From Stenotrophomonas sp. UBA7346 (GTDB taxonomy: Bacteria > Pseudomonadota > Gammaproteobacteria > Xanthomonadales > Xanthomonadaceae), in contig DKPB01000018.1 of assembly GCA_002471015.1 (NCBI GenBank), forward strand, positions 62,001-126,000: a stretch of 64,000 nt of DNA, in the 5' to 3' direction. The translations under genes and the position numbers were made by a program. Below are positions 26,048-34,771 of this stretch, in pieces (the stretch's first letter is position 1; the number at the start of each line of letters is the position of its first letter). Below the pieces are notes generated by a model. That model was not told where the DNA came from and ran no database searches. It saw only the letters and a program-made list of their open reading frames with translations.

Positions 26048-26104
26048 CAGCCGGTCGCGCCACGCCACGTGGCCCGGCCTTGGTCTTCCTCAGCGAGCGT
26101 GCGG

Positions 26105-26857
26105 ATGTTCAAAGCTTTAGTCGGTTGGTTTCACAAGCTGGGCTCACCGCCCTACTTCGACAGCTTTGCTGCCCGCTGGGCGCCGTGGTTCTATCTTGCG
26201 TCGCTGCCGCTGTTCGCACTGGGCCTGTGGCAAGCCCTGGCGGTAGTGCCTGCCGATTACCAGCAGGGCGACAGCTTCCGCATCCTCTACATCCACGTGC
26301 CGGCGGCCTGGATGAGCCTGTTCGTATTCGGGCTGATGGCGTTTTACAGTGCCATCGCGCTGATCTGGCGGATCAAACTGTGCGAGATCCTGGCCATGGC
26401 CTGCGCGCCGATCGGTGCCGCGTTCACCCTGGTCACCCTGATCACCGGCAGCATCTGGGGCAAACCCATGTGGGGCACCTGGTGGGATTGGGACCCCCGC
26501 CTGACCACCGAACTGATCCTGCTGTTCCTGTATCTGGGTGTGATGGGCCTGTACGGTGCCATCGACGACCGCCGTGCCGCGGCCCGCGCCGCTGGCCTGC
26601 TGGCCATCGTCGGCGTGGTGTTGCTGCCGGTGATCCGGTATTCCGTCGTCTGGTGGAACTCGCTGCACCAGGGCCAGACCATCCGCATGTTTGGCGAATC
26701 CAGCATGGACAGCAGCATGATCCTGCCGCTGTGGCTGATGGTGTTCGCCACCAAATTCTGGTTTGCCGGCTCACTGCTCACCCGCGCCCGCGCCGATAAC
26801 CTGCGCCGCGACGCAGGCAAGGCCTGGGTGCGCGAGCGCGTGGAGAAATCGGCATGA
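26105..26857 (+). CDS. ccmC: Cytochrome c maturation haem-handling protein CcmC
   Basis: 250-residue six-segment membrane protein that loads haem on CcmE. The tryptophan-rich WWD domain reads WGTWWDWDPRLT near residue 122, and the periplasmic His haem ligands are in YIHVPAAW and SLHQGQT. The ATG at 26105 is preferred to upstream in-frame codons because MFKALVGWFH matches the family start. It begins 138 bp after azurin rather than next to ccmB. Followed by ccmD with a 4-bp overlap. Confidence 0.94.
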   Translation: MFKALVGWFHKLGSPPYFDSFAARWAPWFYLASLPLFALGLWQALAVVPADYQQGDSFRILYIHVPAAWMSLFVFGLMAFYSAIALIWRIKLCEILAMACAPIGAAFTLVTLITGSIWGKPMWGTWWDWDPRLTTELILLFLYLGVMGLYGAIDDRRAAARAAGLLAIVGVVLLPVIRYSVVWWNSLHQGQTIRMFGESSMDSSMILPLWLMVFATKFWFAGSLLTRARADNLRRDAGKAWVRERVEKSA

Positions 26858-27027
26858 GCTATTTCAAATACGTGGCGATGGCCTACGCCGTGTTCTTCAT
26901 CGTGCTGGCCTGGGACTTCATCGTGCCGCGCATGCAGATCCGCCGGCATTTGCGCGATGCACGCGGTCGCATCGCGCGTGACAAACGTGCCAAGGCGGCC
27001 CCCAGCGACGAGGAGCTGAGCCGATGA
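26854..27027 (+). CDS. ccmD: Cytochrome c maturation small membrane protein CcmD
   Basis: 57 residues: MSYFKYVAMAYAVFFIVLAW then a basic cytoplasmic tail rich in Arg and Lys. CcmD stabilises the CcmABC-CcmE complex and releases holo-CcmE. The single N-terminal segment and basic tail, plus its position with 4-bp overlaps to both ccmC and ccmE, make the call secure despite low sequence conservation of the family. Confidence 0.9.
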   Translation: MSYFKYVAMAYAVFFIVLAWDFIVPRMQIRRHLRDARGRIARDKRAKAAPSDEELSR

Positions 27028-27491
27028 GCCCGACCCAACGTCGCCGTCTGCTGCTGGTGCTGCTGGTAGTGGCGGTAGCCGGCATCGCCGCCGTGCTGGT
27101 TGCCACCGCCCTGCAACGCAATATCGCCTACCTCTACACCCCTGCCGAAGTGAAAGCCGGCAAGGTTGCGCCTGACGCACGCTTCCGCCTGGGCGGCATG
27201 GTCGCCAAGGGCTCGTTCAAGCGGGAAAGCGGCGCGCTGCTGGCCCGCTTCGACGTTACCGATGGCGACGCCGTGCTGCCGGTCAGCTACGACCGCATCC
27301 TGCCCGACCTGTTCCGCGAGGGGCAGGCGGTGGTCGCCACCGGGCGCATGCGTGACGGCGTGTTCGTTGCCGAGGACGTGCTGGCCAAGCACGACGAAAC
27401 CTATATGCCCAAGGAGCTGGCCGACAAGATGGGCCAGGCCCATACCAAGCACCAGATCCCGGCCACGGCCCCAGCAACGGAAACGCCCTGA
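27024..27491 (+). CDS. ccmE: Cytochrome c maturation haem chaperone CcmE
   Basis: 155 residues: N-terminal anchor (residues 8-28) and a periplasmic OB-fold domain. The haem-attachment His123 is in LAKHDETYMP, with Tyr127 nearby as axial ligand; this HxxxY arrangement is the classical CcmE type. The tail after residue 130 is Ala/Thr/His-rich. It carries haem from CcmC to CcmF. ccmF begins with GTG directly after its stop. Confidence 0.94.
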   Translation: MSPTQRRRLLLVLLVVAVAGIAAVLVATALQRNIAYLYTPAEVKAGKVAPDARFRLGGMVAKGSFKRESGALLARFDVTDGDAVLPVSYDRILPDLFREGQAVVATGRMRDGVFVAEDVLAKHDETYMPKELADKMGQAHTKHQIPATAPATETP

Positions 27492-29426
27492 GTGCTCGCT
27501 GAAATCGGACAGGTACTACTGATCCTCGCACTGCTGGCGGCCCTGCTGCAGAGCGTGCTGCCACTGGTTGGTGCGCAACGGGGCCTGCCCGCACTGATGG
27601 CCACCGCACGCCCCACCGCCTTGTTGCAGCTGACCATGGTGCTGGGTGCGTTCGTGGTGCTGACCATCGCCTTCGTACGCCAGGATTTCTCACTGCGCTA
27701 CGTGGCCGAAAATTCCAACTCGCTGCTGCCGATGATCTACCGCTATTCGGCGGTTTGGGGCGCGCACGAGGGCTCGCTGCTGCTGTGGACCCTGGTGCTG
27801 GCCTTGTGGAGCGCGGCGGTCAGTGAATTCTCCCGCCAGCTGCCCGAGCCGGTGGTGGCACGCGTGCTGGCGGTGATGGGCATGATCAGCGTCGGCTTCC
27901 TGGCCTTCCTGCTGTTCACCTCCAACCCCTTCGCCCGCCTGCTGCCGGCACCGGCCGAAGGCCACGATCTCAACCCGCTGCTGCAGGATCCGGGGCTGAT
28001 CATCCACCCGCCCCTGCTCTACCTGGGCTATGTGGGGTTTGCGGTACCGTTCGCCTTCGCCATCGCTGCCCTGCTCGACGGTCGCATCGACGTGCGCTGG
28101 CTGCGCTGGACACGGCCCTGGACCAACGTTGCCTGGGCCTTCCTGACCATCGGCATTGCCTTGGGCAGCTGGTGGGCCTACTACGAACTTGGCTGGGGCG
28201 GCTGGTGGTTCTGGGACCCGGTAGAGAACGCCAGTTTCATGCCCTGGCTGGTGGGCGCGGCCCTGCTGCACTCGCAGGCCGCCACGGAAAAGCGCGGCGT
28301 ATTCGTCGGCTGGACCCTGCTGCTGGCCATCGCCGCATTCGCGCTGTCACTGCTGGGTACCTTCCTGGTGCGCTCGGGCGTGCTGACCAGCGTGCATTCG
28401 TTTGCCGCCGATCCCTCGCGCGGCCTGTTCATCCTGATCTTCCTGGGCGTGGTGGTTGGCGGCTCACTGCTGCTGTATGCGCTGCGTGCACCGGGCATGG
28501 GCGGCGACGGCCAGGACCCCAGGCGCGCCTTTGCCCTCAACTCGCGCGAAGGCCTGCTGCTGGCCAACAACCTGTTGCTGGCCAGCGCCTGCGCCATGGT
28601 GCTGCTGGGCACGCTCTACCCGTTGCTGGCCGATGCACTGGACCTGGGCAAGGTGTCGGTGGGGCCGCCTTATTTCGGCACCTTGTTCCTGCTGCTGATG
28701 GCCCCGCTGGTGCTGTTGCTGCCGTTTGGTCCGCTCACCCGCTGGCAGCGCGAACAGGGCATGCGCCCACTGACCCTGCTGCTGCCCTGGGCCGCGCTGG
28801 CCGTGGTACTGGGCGTGATCGGCTGGTGGTTGGCACCGCAAGGCAAGCTCAAAACCGGGATCGGCATTGCCGCTGCGGTGTGGGTGGCCGCTGGCACCCT
28901 GTACTACCTGTGGACCCGCCTGCGTGGCAGCGGCCGGCCCAAGGCTGAAACCTGGGGCATGCTGGTCGCCCATCTGGGCATCGCCGTGTTCCTGGTCGGC
29001 GCCCTGCTGGTGGAAGCGCTGAACGTGCAGCACGAGGTGGCACTGGCCCCTGGCCAATCGGTGGACGCCGGCGGCTACACGCTGGTGTTCGAAGGCGTGG
29101 ACGCCACCGATGGCCCCAACTACCACTCCGACCGTGGCCACCTGAAGGTGCTGCGCGACGACCGCCTGGTGGCCCGCCTGCACCCGGAAAAGCGCATGTA
29201 CGCCAGTGGCGGCCAGCCCATGACCGAGGCCGGCATCCATCCGGCCCTGGGTGGCGATGTGTACGTCGCACTGGGAGAATCACTGGGTGACGGCTCCTGG
29301 GCCGTGCGCGTACAGATCAAACCCTTTGTCCGCTGGATCTGGCTGGGCGCGGCGCTGATGGCCCTGGGTGGGCTGATCACCGCCGTTGACCGCCGCTTCC
29401 GCCGGTTGCCCGAGAAGTCCCGATGA
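27492..29426 (+). CDS. ccmF: Cytochrome c haem lyase subunit CcmF
   Basis: 644 residues, a large polytopic membrane protein that ligates haem to CXXCH apocytochromes with CcmH and CcmI. The WWD domain is GWGGWWFWDPVENASFM near residue 233, and conserved His residues are in WGAHEGSLLLW, IIHPPLLYLGY and VHSFAADP. A GTG start directly abuts the ccmE stop, which argues for coupled translation. The C-terminal periplasmic domain (from about residue 510) is of usual size. Confidence 0.94.
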   Translation: MLAEIGQVLLILALLAALLQSVLPLVGAQRGLPALMATARPTALLQLTMVLGAFVVLTIAFVRQDFSLRYVAENSNSLLPMIYRYSAVWGAHEGSLLLWTLVLALWSAAVSEFSRQLPEPVVARVLAVMGMISVGFLAFLLFTSNPFARLLPAPAEGHDLNPLLQDPGLIIHPPLLYLGYVGFAVPFAFAIAALLDGRIDVRWLRWTRPWTNVAWAFLTIGIALGSWWAYYELGWGGWWFWDPVENASFMPWLVGAALLHSQAATEKRGVFVGWTLLLAIAAFALSLLGTFLVRSGVLTSVHSFAADPSRGLFILIFLGVVVGGSLLLYALRAPGMGGDGQDPRRAFALNSREGLLLANNLLLASACAMVLLGTLYPLLADALDLGKVSVGPPYFGTLFLLLMAPLVLLLPFGPLTRWQREQGMRPLTLLLPWAALAVVLGVIGWWLAPQGKLKTGIGIAAAVWVAAGTLYYLWTRLRGSGRPKAETWGMLVAHLGIAVFLVGALLVEALNVQHEVALAPGQSVDAGGYTLVFEGVDATDGPNYHSDRGHLKVLRDDRLVARLHPEKRMYASGGQPMTEAGIHPALGGDVYVALGESLGDGSWAVRVQIKPFVRWIWLGAALMALGGLITAVDRRFRRLPEKSR

Positions 29427-30055
29427 ACACCCCTGCAGCAAATCCCGAACCCAACAAGCCACACCGCCTGCCGCCCGTCGCCATCATCCTTGGCGCGTTG
29501 TTCTTCCTCGGCCTGATGGGCTTGATGCTGTACGGGGTAAGCCGCTCCGACCGGCCCGATCGCGATAGCCTGCCGTCGGCATTGATCGGCAAGCCAGCGC
29601 CGGCCTTCTCGCTGCCGGTGCTGCATGATCCCAGCGTGCATGTCACCGACAAACAGCTGCGCGGCGCTCCGTATGTGCTCAACATATGGGGCAGCTGGTG
29701 CCCGACCTGCCGCGACGAGCACCCCATCCTCACCCGCTTCGCCGAAACCAAGCGTGTGCGCATGATCGGCTACAACTGGAAGGACGAACCCAGCGAGGCC
29801 CTGCGCTGGCTGGAGCAGCTGGGCAACCCCTACATGGTGGTACTGGCCGACCAGGAAGGCCGCACCGCACTGGATTGGGGCATCGCCGCCGCGCCGGAGA
29901 CGTTCCTGGTGGATGGCGCCGGCATCGTGCGCTGGAAGTACAGTGGCGCCATTACCCAGCAGGTGATGGACGAACAGCTGATCCCAGCGCTGGAAAAAGT
30001 GGAAGCCGCCAGCGGTGGCCACACCGGCGCCCCTGACCTGGGCAAGCTCCAATGA
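29423..30055 (+). CDS. ccmG: Thiol:disulphide interchange protein CcmG (DsbE)
   Basis: 210 residues: an N-terminal anchor (residues 18-38) and a periplasmic thioredoxin fold with the active site WCPTC (Cys93, Cys96). It keeps CXXCH cysteines of apocytochromes, or of CcmH, reduced. The fingerprint GSWCPTCRDEHP and the cis-Pro region AAPETFLVDG are intact. It overlaps ccmF and ccmH by 4 bp each. The C-terminal tail (EAASGGHTGAPDLG) is slightly longer than usual. Confidence 0.94.
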   Translation: MNTPAANPEPNKPHRLPPVAIILGALFFLGLMGLMLYGVSRSDRPDRDSLPSALIGKPAPAFSLPVLHDPSVHVTDKQLRGAPYVLNIWGSWCPTCRDEHPILTRFAETKRVRMIGYNWKDEPSEALRWLEQLGNPYMVVLADQEGRTALDWGIAAAPETFLVDGAGIVRWKYSGAITQQVMDEQLIPALEKVEAASGGHTGAPDLGKLQ

Positions 30056-30504
30056 GATACCTGGGTGGCCTGCTGCTGTGGTTGGCGTTGGTGGCTGGCG
30101 CGCTGGCGCAACCGGCCGGGGACCCGACCCCGCTTCAATACCGCGACCGCGCCGAGGAAGCCCGCTTCCACGCACTCACCGCCGAACTGCGTTGCGTGCA
30201 ATGCCAGAACCAGTCGCTGGCCGATTCCAATGCGCAGATCGCCCACGACCTGAGGCGCGAAGTACTCAAGCTGATGCACGAAGGCCGCAGCGACGCCGAG
30301 ATCAAGCAGTTCCTGGTCGAACGCTACGGCGAGTTCGTGCTGTACCGGCCGCAGATGGAAGGCAGCACCCTGCTGTTGTGGCTGGGCCCAGGCCTGTTGC
30401 TGCTGGCCGGTGCCGTGGTGCTGGTGCTGCATGTCCGTCGTCGTGCGCGCAGCGTGCCAGCCTCGGCTGCCGACGATGCCAGCCAGGAAGAACGCGAATG
30501 GTGA
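30052..30504 (+). CDS. ccmH: Cytochrome c maturation thiol oxidoreductase CcmH
   Basis: 150 residues: signal peptide (residues 1-20), a three-helix domain with the redox motif LRCVQCQNQS (Cys48, Cys51) and a C-terminal membrane segment (about 103-122). This is the short CcmH (CcmH/CycL type), with the TPR part encoded separately by the next gene, ccmI. It resolves apocytochrome disulphides with CcmG. The downstream start overlaps its stop by 7 bp. Confidence 0.93.
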   Translation: MRYLGGLLLWLALVAGALAQPAGDPTPLQYRDRAEEARFHALTAELRCVQCQNQSLADSNAQIAHDLRREVLKLMHEGRSDAEIKQFLVERYGEFVLYRPQMEGSTLLLWLGPGLLLLAGAVVLVLHVRRRARSVPASAADDASQEEREW

Positions 30505-31532
30505 ACTGGCCTTTCCTCATCGGTGCCGGCCTGCTGGCCGCCGTCGCTACCGGGCTTGCGCTGCTGCCATTGTGGCGCGCGGGGCAGCGCCGCATCTGGG
30601 GCACCCTGCTCGCCCTTGCCGTCGTCGCCACGCTGGGCCTGTACCAGTGGCTGGGTACCCCGGCCGCACTGCAACCGCAGGCCGTGGCCAGTGAGGGCCC
30701 GCAGACCATTGAACAAGGCATCAGCGCCCTGCAGGAGGCCCTGGCCAAGAACCCGCAACGGGTGGATGGCTGGGTGCTGCTGGCCCGTTCACAGCTGGAG
30801 ATCGGCAAGGTGGCCGATGCCGCCGCGTCCTACCAGCGCGCCGTGCAACTGGCCCCCGACGAACCCGGGGTGCTGGTCGAAGCTGCCCAGACCCGTGCCC
30901 AGGCCGATCCCAAGTTCCTGTTCGACGATACCGCCAGCCAATGGCTGGCCCATGCCCGCGAACTGGCACCCGACAACGAGCGCGCCATCTGGCTGACCGG
31001 CATCGTGCAGCGCCAGCGCGGCCAGGACGAACTGGCCGCACAGACCTGGGAAAGCCTGCTCAGCCGCCTGGAGCCGGCTGCTGCCGTCGCCCTGCAGGAG
31101 CAGATCGACATCGCCCGCGGCAAACAGCCCAGTACCGCGCACGGCCGCGATGCCAGCGCTACACCGTCCGCCGCCACGGCCGCAGGCAACAGCATCCAGG
31201 TAACCGTCACGGTTGCGCCGGCCCTGGCGGCGCGGGCCGCCTCCGGTAAGGAGACCCTGTTCGTCATCGCCCGCGTCCCAGGCGGCCCGCCCATGCCGGT
31301 GGCGGTGGAACGTCACCCGGCCCAGGCCACTCCCCTGACAGTGACGCTGGATGACGGCGACAGCCCCATGCCAACGCAGAAATTGTCCGGCCTGCAGGAA
31401 GTGGAAGTGTTCGCCCGTCTCTCCAGCAGTGGCACGGCGATGCGCGGCGAAGGGGATATCGAATCGGAACCCGTCCGGGTCAAGCTGCCAACCAATGAAC
31501 CCTTGAATGTGGTGATCGAGCCCCGGCCCTGA
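30498..31532 (+). CDS. ccmI: Apocytochrome chaperone CcmI (CycH)
   Basis: 344 residues with two N-terminal membrane segments (about 5-25 and 35-52) and a periplasmic TPR region (about 75-200; for example DGWVLLARSQLEIGKVADAA). In the family the TPRs hold apocytochrome C-termini for the lyase. The C-terminal domain (about 220-344) is the CcmI-specific beta domain with VTVTVAPALAA and FVIARVPGGPPMPVAVER. It closes the ccm series; an EEP-family gene follows after 11 bp and may share the transcript. Confidence 0.92.
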   Translation: MVNWPFLIGAGLLAAVATGLALLPLWRAGQRRIWGTLLALAVVATLGLYQWLGTPAALQPQAVASEGPQTIEQGISALQEALAKNPQRVDGWVLLARSQLEIGKVADAAASYQRAVQLAPDEPGVLVEAAQTRAQADPKFLFDDTASQWLAHARELAPDNERAIWLTGIVQRQRGQDELAAQTWESLLSRLEPAAAVALQEQIDIARGKQPSTAHGRDASATPSAATAAGNSIQVTVTVAPALAARAASGKETLFVIARVPGGPPMPVAVERHPAQATPLTVTLDDGDSPMPTQKLSGLQEVEVFARLSSSGTAMRGEGDIESEPVRVKLPTNEPLNVVIEPRP

Positions 31533-31543
31533 GGCCTGCAGGC

Positions 31544-32563
31544 ATGGACGCCAAGGCAGGACGTGCTGCAGCCTCGACTGCGACGCAAGGTCTCCGGCGT
31601 TGGTTGATACCTCGCGTGCTTTACGGCGTGGCCGCTCTGGCCCTGCTCGGCATGCTGCTGCCACTGCAACGCGCCGTATTGCCGGGGGACCAAGGCCTGT
31701 CCTGGGCGCTGGACCTGTTTGCACATTGGCAACCCTGGTATGCCGCCACATGGCTGGCCTGCAGCTTGCTGCTCGCGTCCACCCGCAGGCGTTGGCTTCT
31801 GGCGCTTCCGTTGGTTGCATTGCCATGGTTCACCGCAAGCCGGCCCGCCGCACAAAGCGCGGAACCCGCGCAGCTCACCATCGTCATCGCCAACGTCAAT
31901 ATCCGCCAACACGACCCGCAGGCGCTATTGCAATGGCTTCGCGAACATCCGGCCAACATCGTCGTACTGACGGAACTCTCGCCCGCCTACGCACAGCGGC
32001 TGGCCGAAGCCGGCAATGGCGGCTTCGGTCATGCCCTGCTGCACCCTTTGGACTCTCCACCCGGCCTGGGCATTCTGTCTGATCGCCCATTGATGGAGCC
32101 GAGACTGCACGCCGATACGCTGGGCGCACTCTACCTGCAGGCTTGCATTGATCTGCTCGGCCAACCGTTGCGCTTGTTCGCCGTCCATCCCAAACCACCG
32201 ATGGCGGTGCGCAAGTTCAAGGCACGTGACAGCCTGTTGCGCGAACTGGCCGGCGCCTCGGACCAAGCCACCGTCATCGCCGGCGACCTCAATGCCACCG
32301 CGTGGTCCAGTGCCTTGTATGCAGCCCAGCAACACAATGTGCGACGCGTCACCGGCGCTGCCCCAACTTACCCCAGCGAAGGTGCCGGCTTGATCGGTAT
32401 CGGCATCGACCATGTACTGGTATCTCCACAACTGGCGGGCAGCTTCCATCAACGCGGGCCCAACATAGGCTCGGACCACCTGCCGGTAAAGGTCGGCATC
32501 CGCTGGCAAGCGGCCCCGGCCAACGTTGGCAGCCGCCAGCATTGCCGCCTGTTGGCGGAATAG
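31544..32563 (+). CDS. Membrane-anchored endonuclease/exonuclease/phosphatase-family protein
   Basis: 339 residues. The first 100 hold about three hydrophobic segments; the rest is an EEP domain with the expected motifs IANVNIRQHD, VVLTELSP, IAGDLNATAW and GSDHLPVKV, which carry the metal-binding Asn, Glu, Asp and catalytic His. This topology is common in xanthomonads and Pseudomonas for proteins of unknown substrate. Its 11-bp gap to ccmI suggests co-transcription, but no role in cytochrome assembly is known. Confidence 0.82.
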   Translation: MDAKAGRAAASTATQGLRRWLIPRVLYGVAALALLGMLLPLQRAVLPGDQGLSWALDLFAHWQPWYAATWLACSLLLASTRRRWLLALPLVALPWFTASRPAAQSAEPAQLTIVIANVNIRQHDPQALLQWLREHPANIVVLTELSPAYAQRLAEAGNGGFGHALLHPLDSPPGLGILSDRPLMEPRLHADTLGALYLQACIDLLGQPLRLFAVHPKPPMAVRKFKARDSLLRELAGASDQATVIAGDLNATAWSSALYAAQQHNVRRVTGAAPTYPSEGAGLIGIGIDHVLVSPQLAGSFHQRGPNIGSDHLPVKVGIRWQAAPANVGSRQHCRLLAE

Positions 32564-32626
32564 CGTGATAACTGCTGGTTATCACCCATGCGAAGATGTG
32601 CCACGCATCCCCGCTAAAATTGGCCG

Positions 32627-33751
32627 ATGACCGAATTCATACCCGAGGGCAGCCGCTTCCACGCGCTTTCGTCCCCCTTTCCGATGAAGCGCGGCGGCAG
32701 CCTGCAGGGCGCCCGCGTCGCCTACGAAACCTGGGGCACGCTGGCCGCCGATGCGGGCAACGCCATCCTCATCGTCACCGGGCTGTCGCCCGATGCCCAT
32801 GCCGCCAGCCACGCCGACAACCCGGCCGTTGGCTGGTGGGAACCCATGCTCGGCCCCGCCAAACCCATCGATACCGACCGCTGGTTCGTCATCTGCGTCA
32901 ACTCGCTGGGCAGCTGCAAGGGTTCCACCGGCCCGGCCTCGATCAATCCGGCCACCGGCCAACCCTATCGGCTGGGTTTTCCCGAGCTGTCGATCGAAGA
33001 CGTTGCCAATGCCGCCGCCGAAGTGGTCAAGGCACTGGGCATCAGCCAACTTGCCTGCCTGATCGGCAATTCGATGGGCGGCATGACCGCGCTGGCCGTG
33101 CTGTTGCAGCACCCGGGTATCGCCCGCGCCCACATCAACATCTCCGGCAGTGCGCAAGCCCTGCCTTTCTCCATTGCCATCCGCTCGCTGCAACGCGAAG
33201 CCATACGACTTGACCCGGCATGGAACAACGGTGACTACGACGACGCGCACTATCCGGAATCCGGCATGCGCATGGCGCGCAAGCTGGGCGTCATCACCTA
33301 CCGCTCGGCGTTGGAGTGGGATGGCCGCTTCGGCCGCGTGCGGCTGAACTCGGAACAGACCGACGACGACCCGTTCGGGCTGGAGTTCCAGGTGGAAAGT
33401 TATCTGGAAGGCCATGCGCGTCGCTTCGTGCGCCGCTTCGACCCCAACTGCTATCTCTACCTGGGTCGCTCCATGGACTGGTTCGACCTGGCCGAGTACG
33501 GCAACGGCGACGTAGCCGCCGGCCTGGCCAACATCCACGTCGAACGCGCCCTGGCCATCGGTGCCAACACCGACATCCTGTTCCCGGTCGAGCAACAGCA
33601 GCAGATTGCCGACGGGCTGCGCGCCGGTGGCGCCCAGACCCGGTTCATCGGCATGGATTCGCCACAGGGCCATGATGCATTCCTGGTCGATTACGACCGC
33701 TTTGGGCCTGCCGTAAGCCAGTTCCTGCAAAGCCTGCCGACAAGCGGCTGA
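32627..33751 (+). CDS. metX: MetX-family acyltransferase, probably serine O-succinyltransferase
   Basis: 374 residues of the alpha/beta-hydrolase MetX family, with the nucleophile Ser in IGNSMGGM and the catalytic Asp and His near the C-terminus (GANTDILFP, SPQGHDAFL). Family members acylate homoserine or serine. In xanthomonads, MetX-like proteins have been reassigned as serine O-succinyltransferases that feed cysteine synthesis; the GLSPDAHAAS segment replaces the ALTGDAHV of true homoserine acetyltransferases, which fits that group. I recall the reassignment from the literature and cannot check it here, so the exact substrate is moderate confidence. Confidence 0.82.
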   Translation: MTEFIPEGSRFHALSSPFPMKRGGSLQGARVAYETWGTLAADAGNAILIVTGLSPDAHAASHADNPAVGWWEPMLGPAKPIDTDRWFVICVNSLGSCKGSTGPASINPATGQPYRLGFPELSIEDVANAAAEVVKALGISQLACLIGNSMGGMTALAVLLQHPGIARAHINISGSAQALPFSIAIRSLQREAIRLDPAWNNGDYDDAHYPESGMRMARKLGVITYRSALEWDGRFGRVRLNSEQTDDDPFGLEFQVESYLEGHARRFVRRFDPNCYLYLGRSMDWFDLAEYGNGDVAAGLANIHVERALAIGANTDILFPVEQQQQIADGLRAGGAQTRFIGMDSPQGHDAFLVDYDRFGPAVSQFLQSLPTSG

Positions 33752-33844
33752 CCACAGCCCCCACCACCACGGCGGGCTACCCCTGATGGCGGCCCGCCAT
33801 GCACGATCGCACGCTGTCCGTCTGCCCCCTATCGGCAACGGCCA

Positions 33845-34675
33845 ATGCTGCGTGCAATTCTTCTGCTGCTCTGCCTACTCCCCTGCGGTGCGCTGCGTGC
33901 AGCGGCGCCACCCCTGATGCTGGCCAGCACCTGGCAGGACGGCCCCGATGTCAGCCAGTACCTGGTCAGCGAAAAACTCGATGGTGTCCGTGCGCGCTGG
34001 GACGGCCGCGTCCTGTGGACTCGCGCCGGCCACCGCATCCATGCACCTGCCTGGTTCACCGACGGCTGGCCCAGCCAGCCACTGGATGGCGAACTGTGGC
34101 TCGCGCGCGGACAATTCGATGCCACCAGCGCCCTGATCCGCGCCGCCATCGACGACGACGCGCGCTGGCGCGCACTGCACTTCATGGTCTTTGACCTGCC
34201 CGCCTCCGCAGAGGGCTTCGAAGCGCGACATGCGCGCCTGCGCGTGCTCATCAACGGCGGTGCAAACCCCTACCTGCGCCTGATCGAGCAACGGCGGCTT
34301 GCCGATACCGAAGCCCTGCACCGGCATCTGCGCAGCATTGTCCAGGCCGGTGGCGAAGGCCTGATGCTGCACCATCAGGACAATCGCTACAGCCCCGGCC
34401 GCAGCGCCGGCCTGTTCAAGCTGAAGCTCTACCAAGACGCCGAAGCCCGCGTCATCGGTCATGTGCCCGGCAAAGGCAAGTACGCCGGCAAGGTCGGCGC
34501 GCTGCTGGTGCAGACCGAGCAAGGCGCCCGCTTCCGTATCGGCAGCGGCCTGACCGATGCCCTGCGCGACAGCCCGCCGCCACTCGGTGTGCAGGTAACT
34601 TACCGCTACAACGGGCTCACCGTGCACGGGCTACCCCGCTTCCCGCGTTTCGTCCGTGTACGTCACGAACCTTGA
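33845..34675 (+). CDS. Exported ATP-dependent DNA ligase (Lig E type)
   Basis: 276 residues with a signal peptide (residues 1-20, MLRAILLLLC...ALRA) and a minimal ligase: adenylation domain with the nucleophile Lys44 in SEKLDGVRARW, motif III-like FMVFDLPAS, motif IV EGLMLHH and motif V FKLKLYQD, then a short OB domain ending VRVRHEP. Such periplasmic Lig E enzymes occur in naturally competent and biofilm-forming proteobacteria and are thought to act on extracellular or incoming DNA. It is preceded by metX and stands as a single gene. Confidence 0.9.
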   Translation: MLRAILLLLCLLPCGALRAAAPPLMLASTWQDGPDVSQYLVSEKLDGVRARWDGRVLWTRAGHRIHAPAWFTDGWPSQPLDGELWLARGQFDATSALIRAAIDDDARWRALHFMVFDLPASAEGFEARHARLRVLINGGANPYLRLIEQRRLADTEALHRHLRSIVQAGGEGLMLHHQDNRYSPGRSAGLFKLKLYQDAEARVIGHVPGKGKYAGKVGALLVQTEQGARFRIGSGLTDALRDSPPPLGVQVTYRYNGLTVHGLPRFPRFVRVRHEP

Positions 34676-34771
34676 GACCCACCGCCCCCGCGCTGCCCTC
34701 GACCTTCCCTGCCAGCTTCCCACCCGTCGCGCGATGGGGTGCAATATGCGGGACCACTGGACAGGGACACC

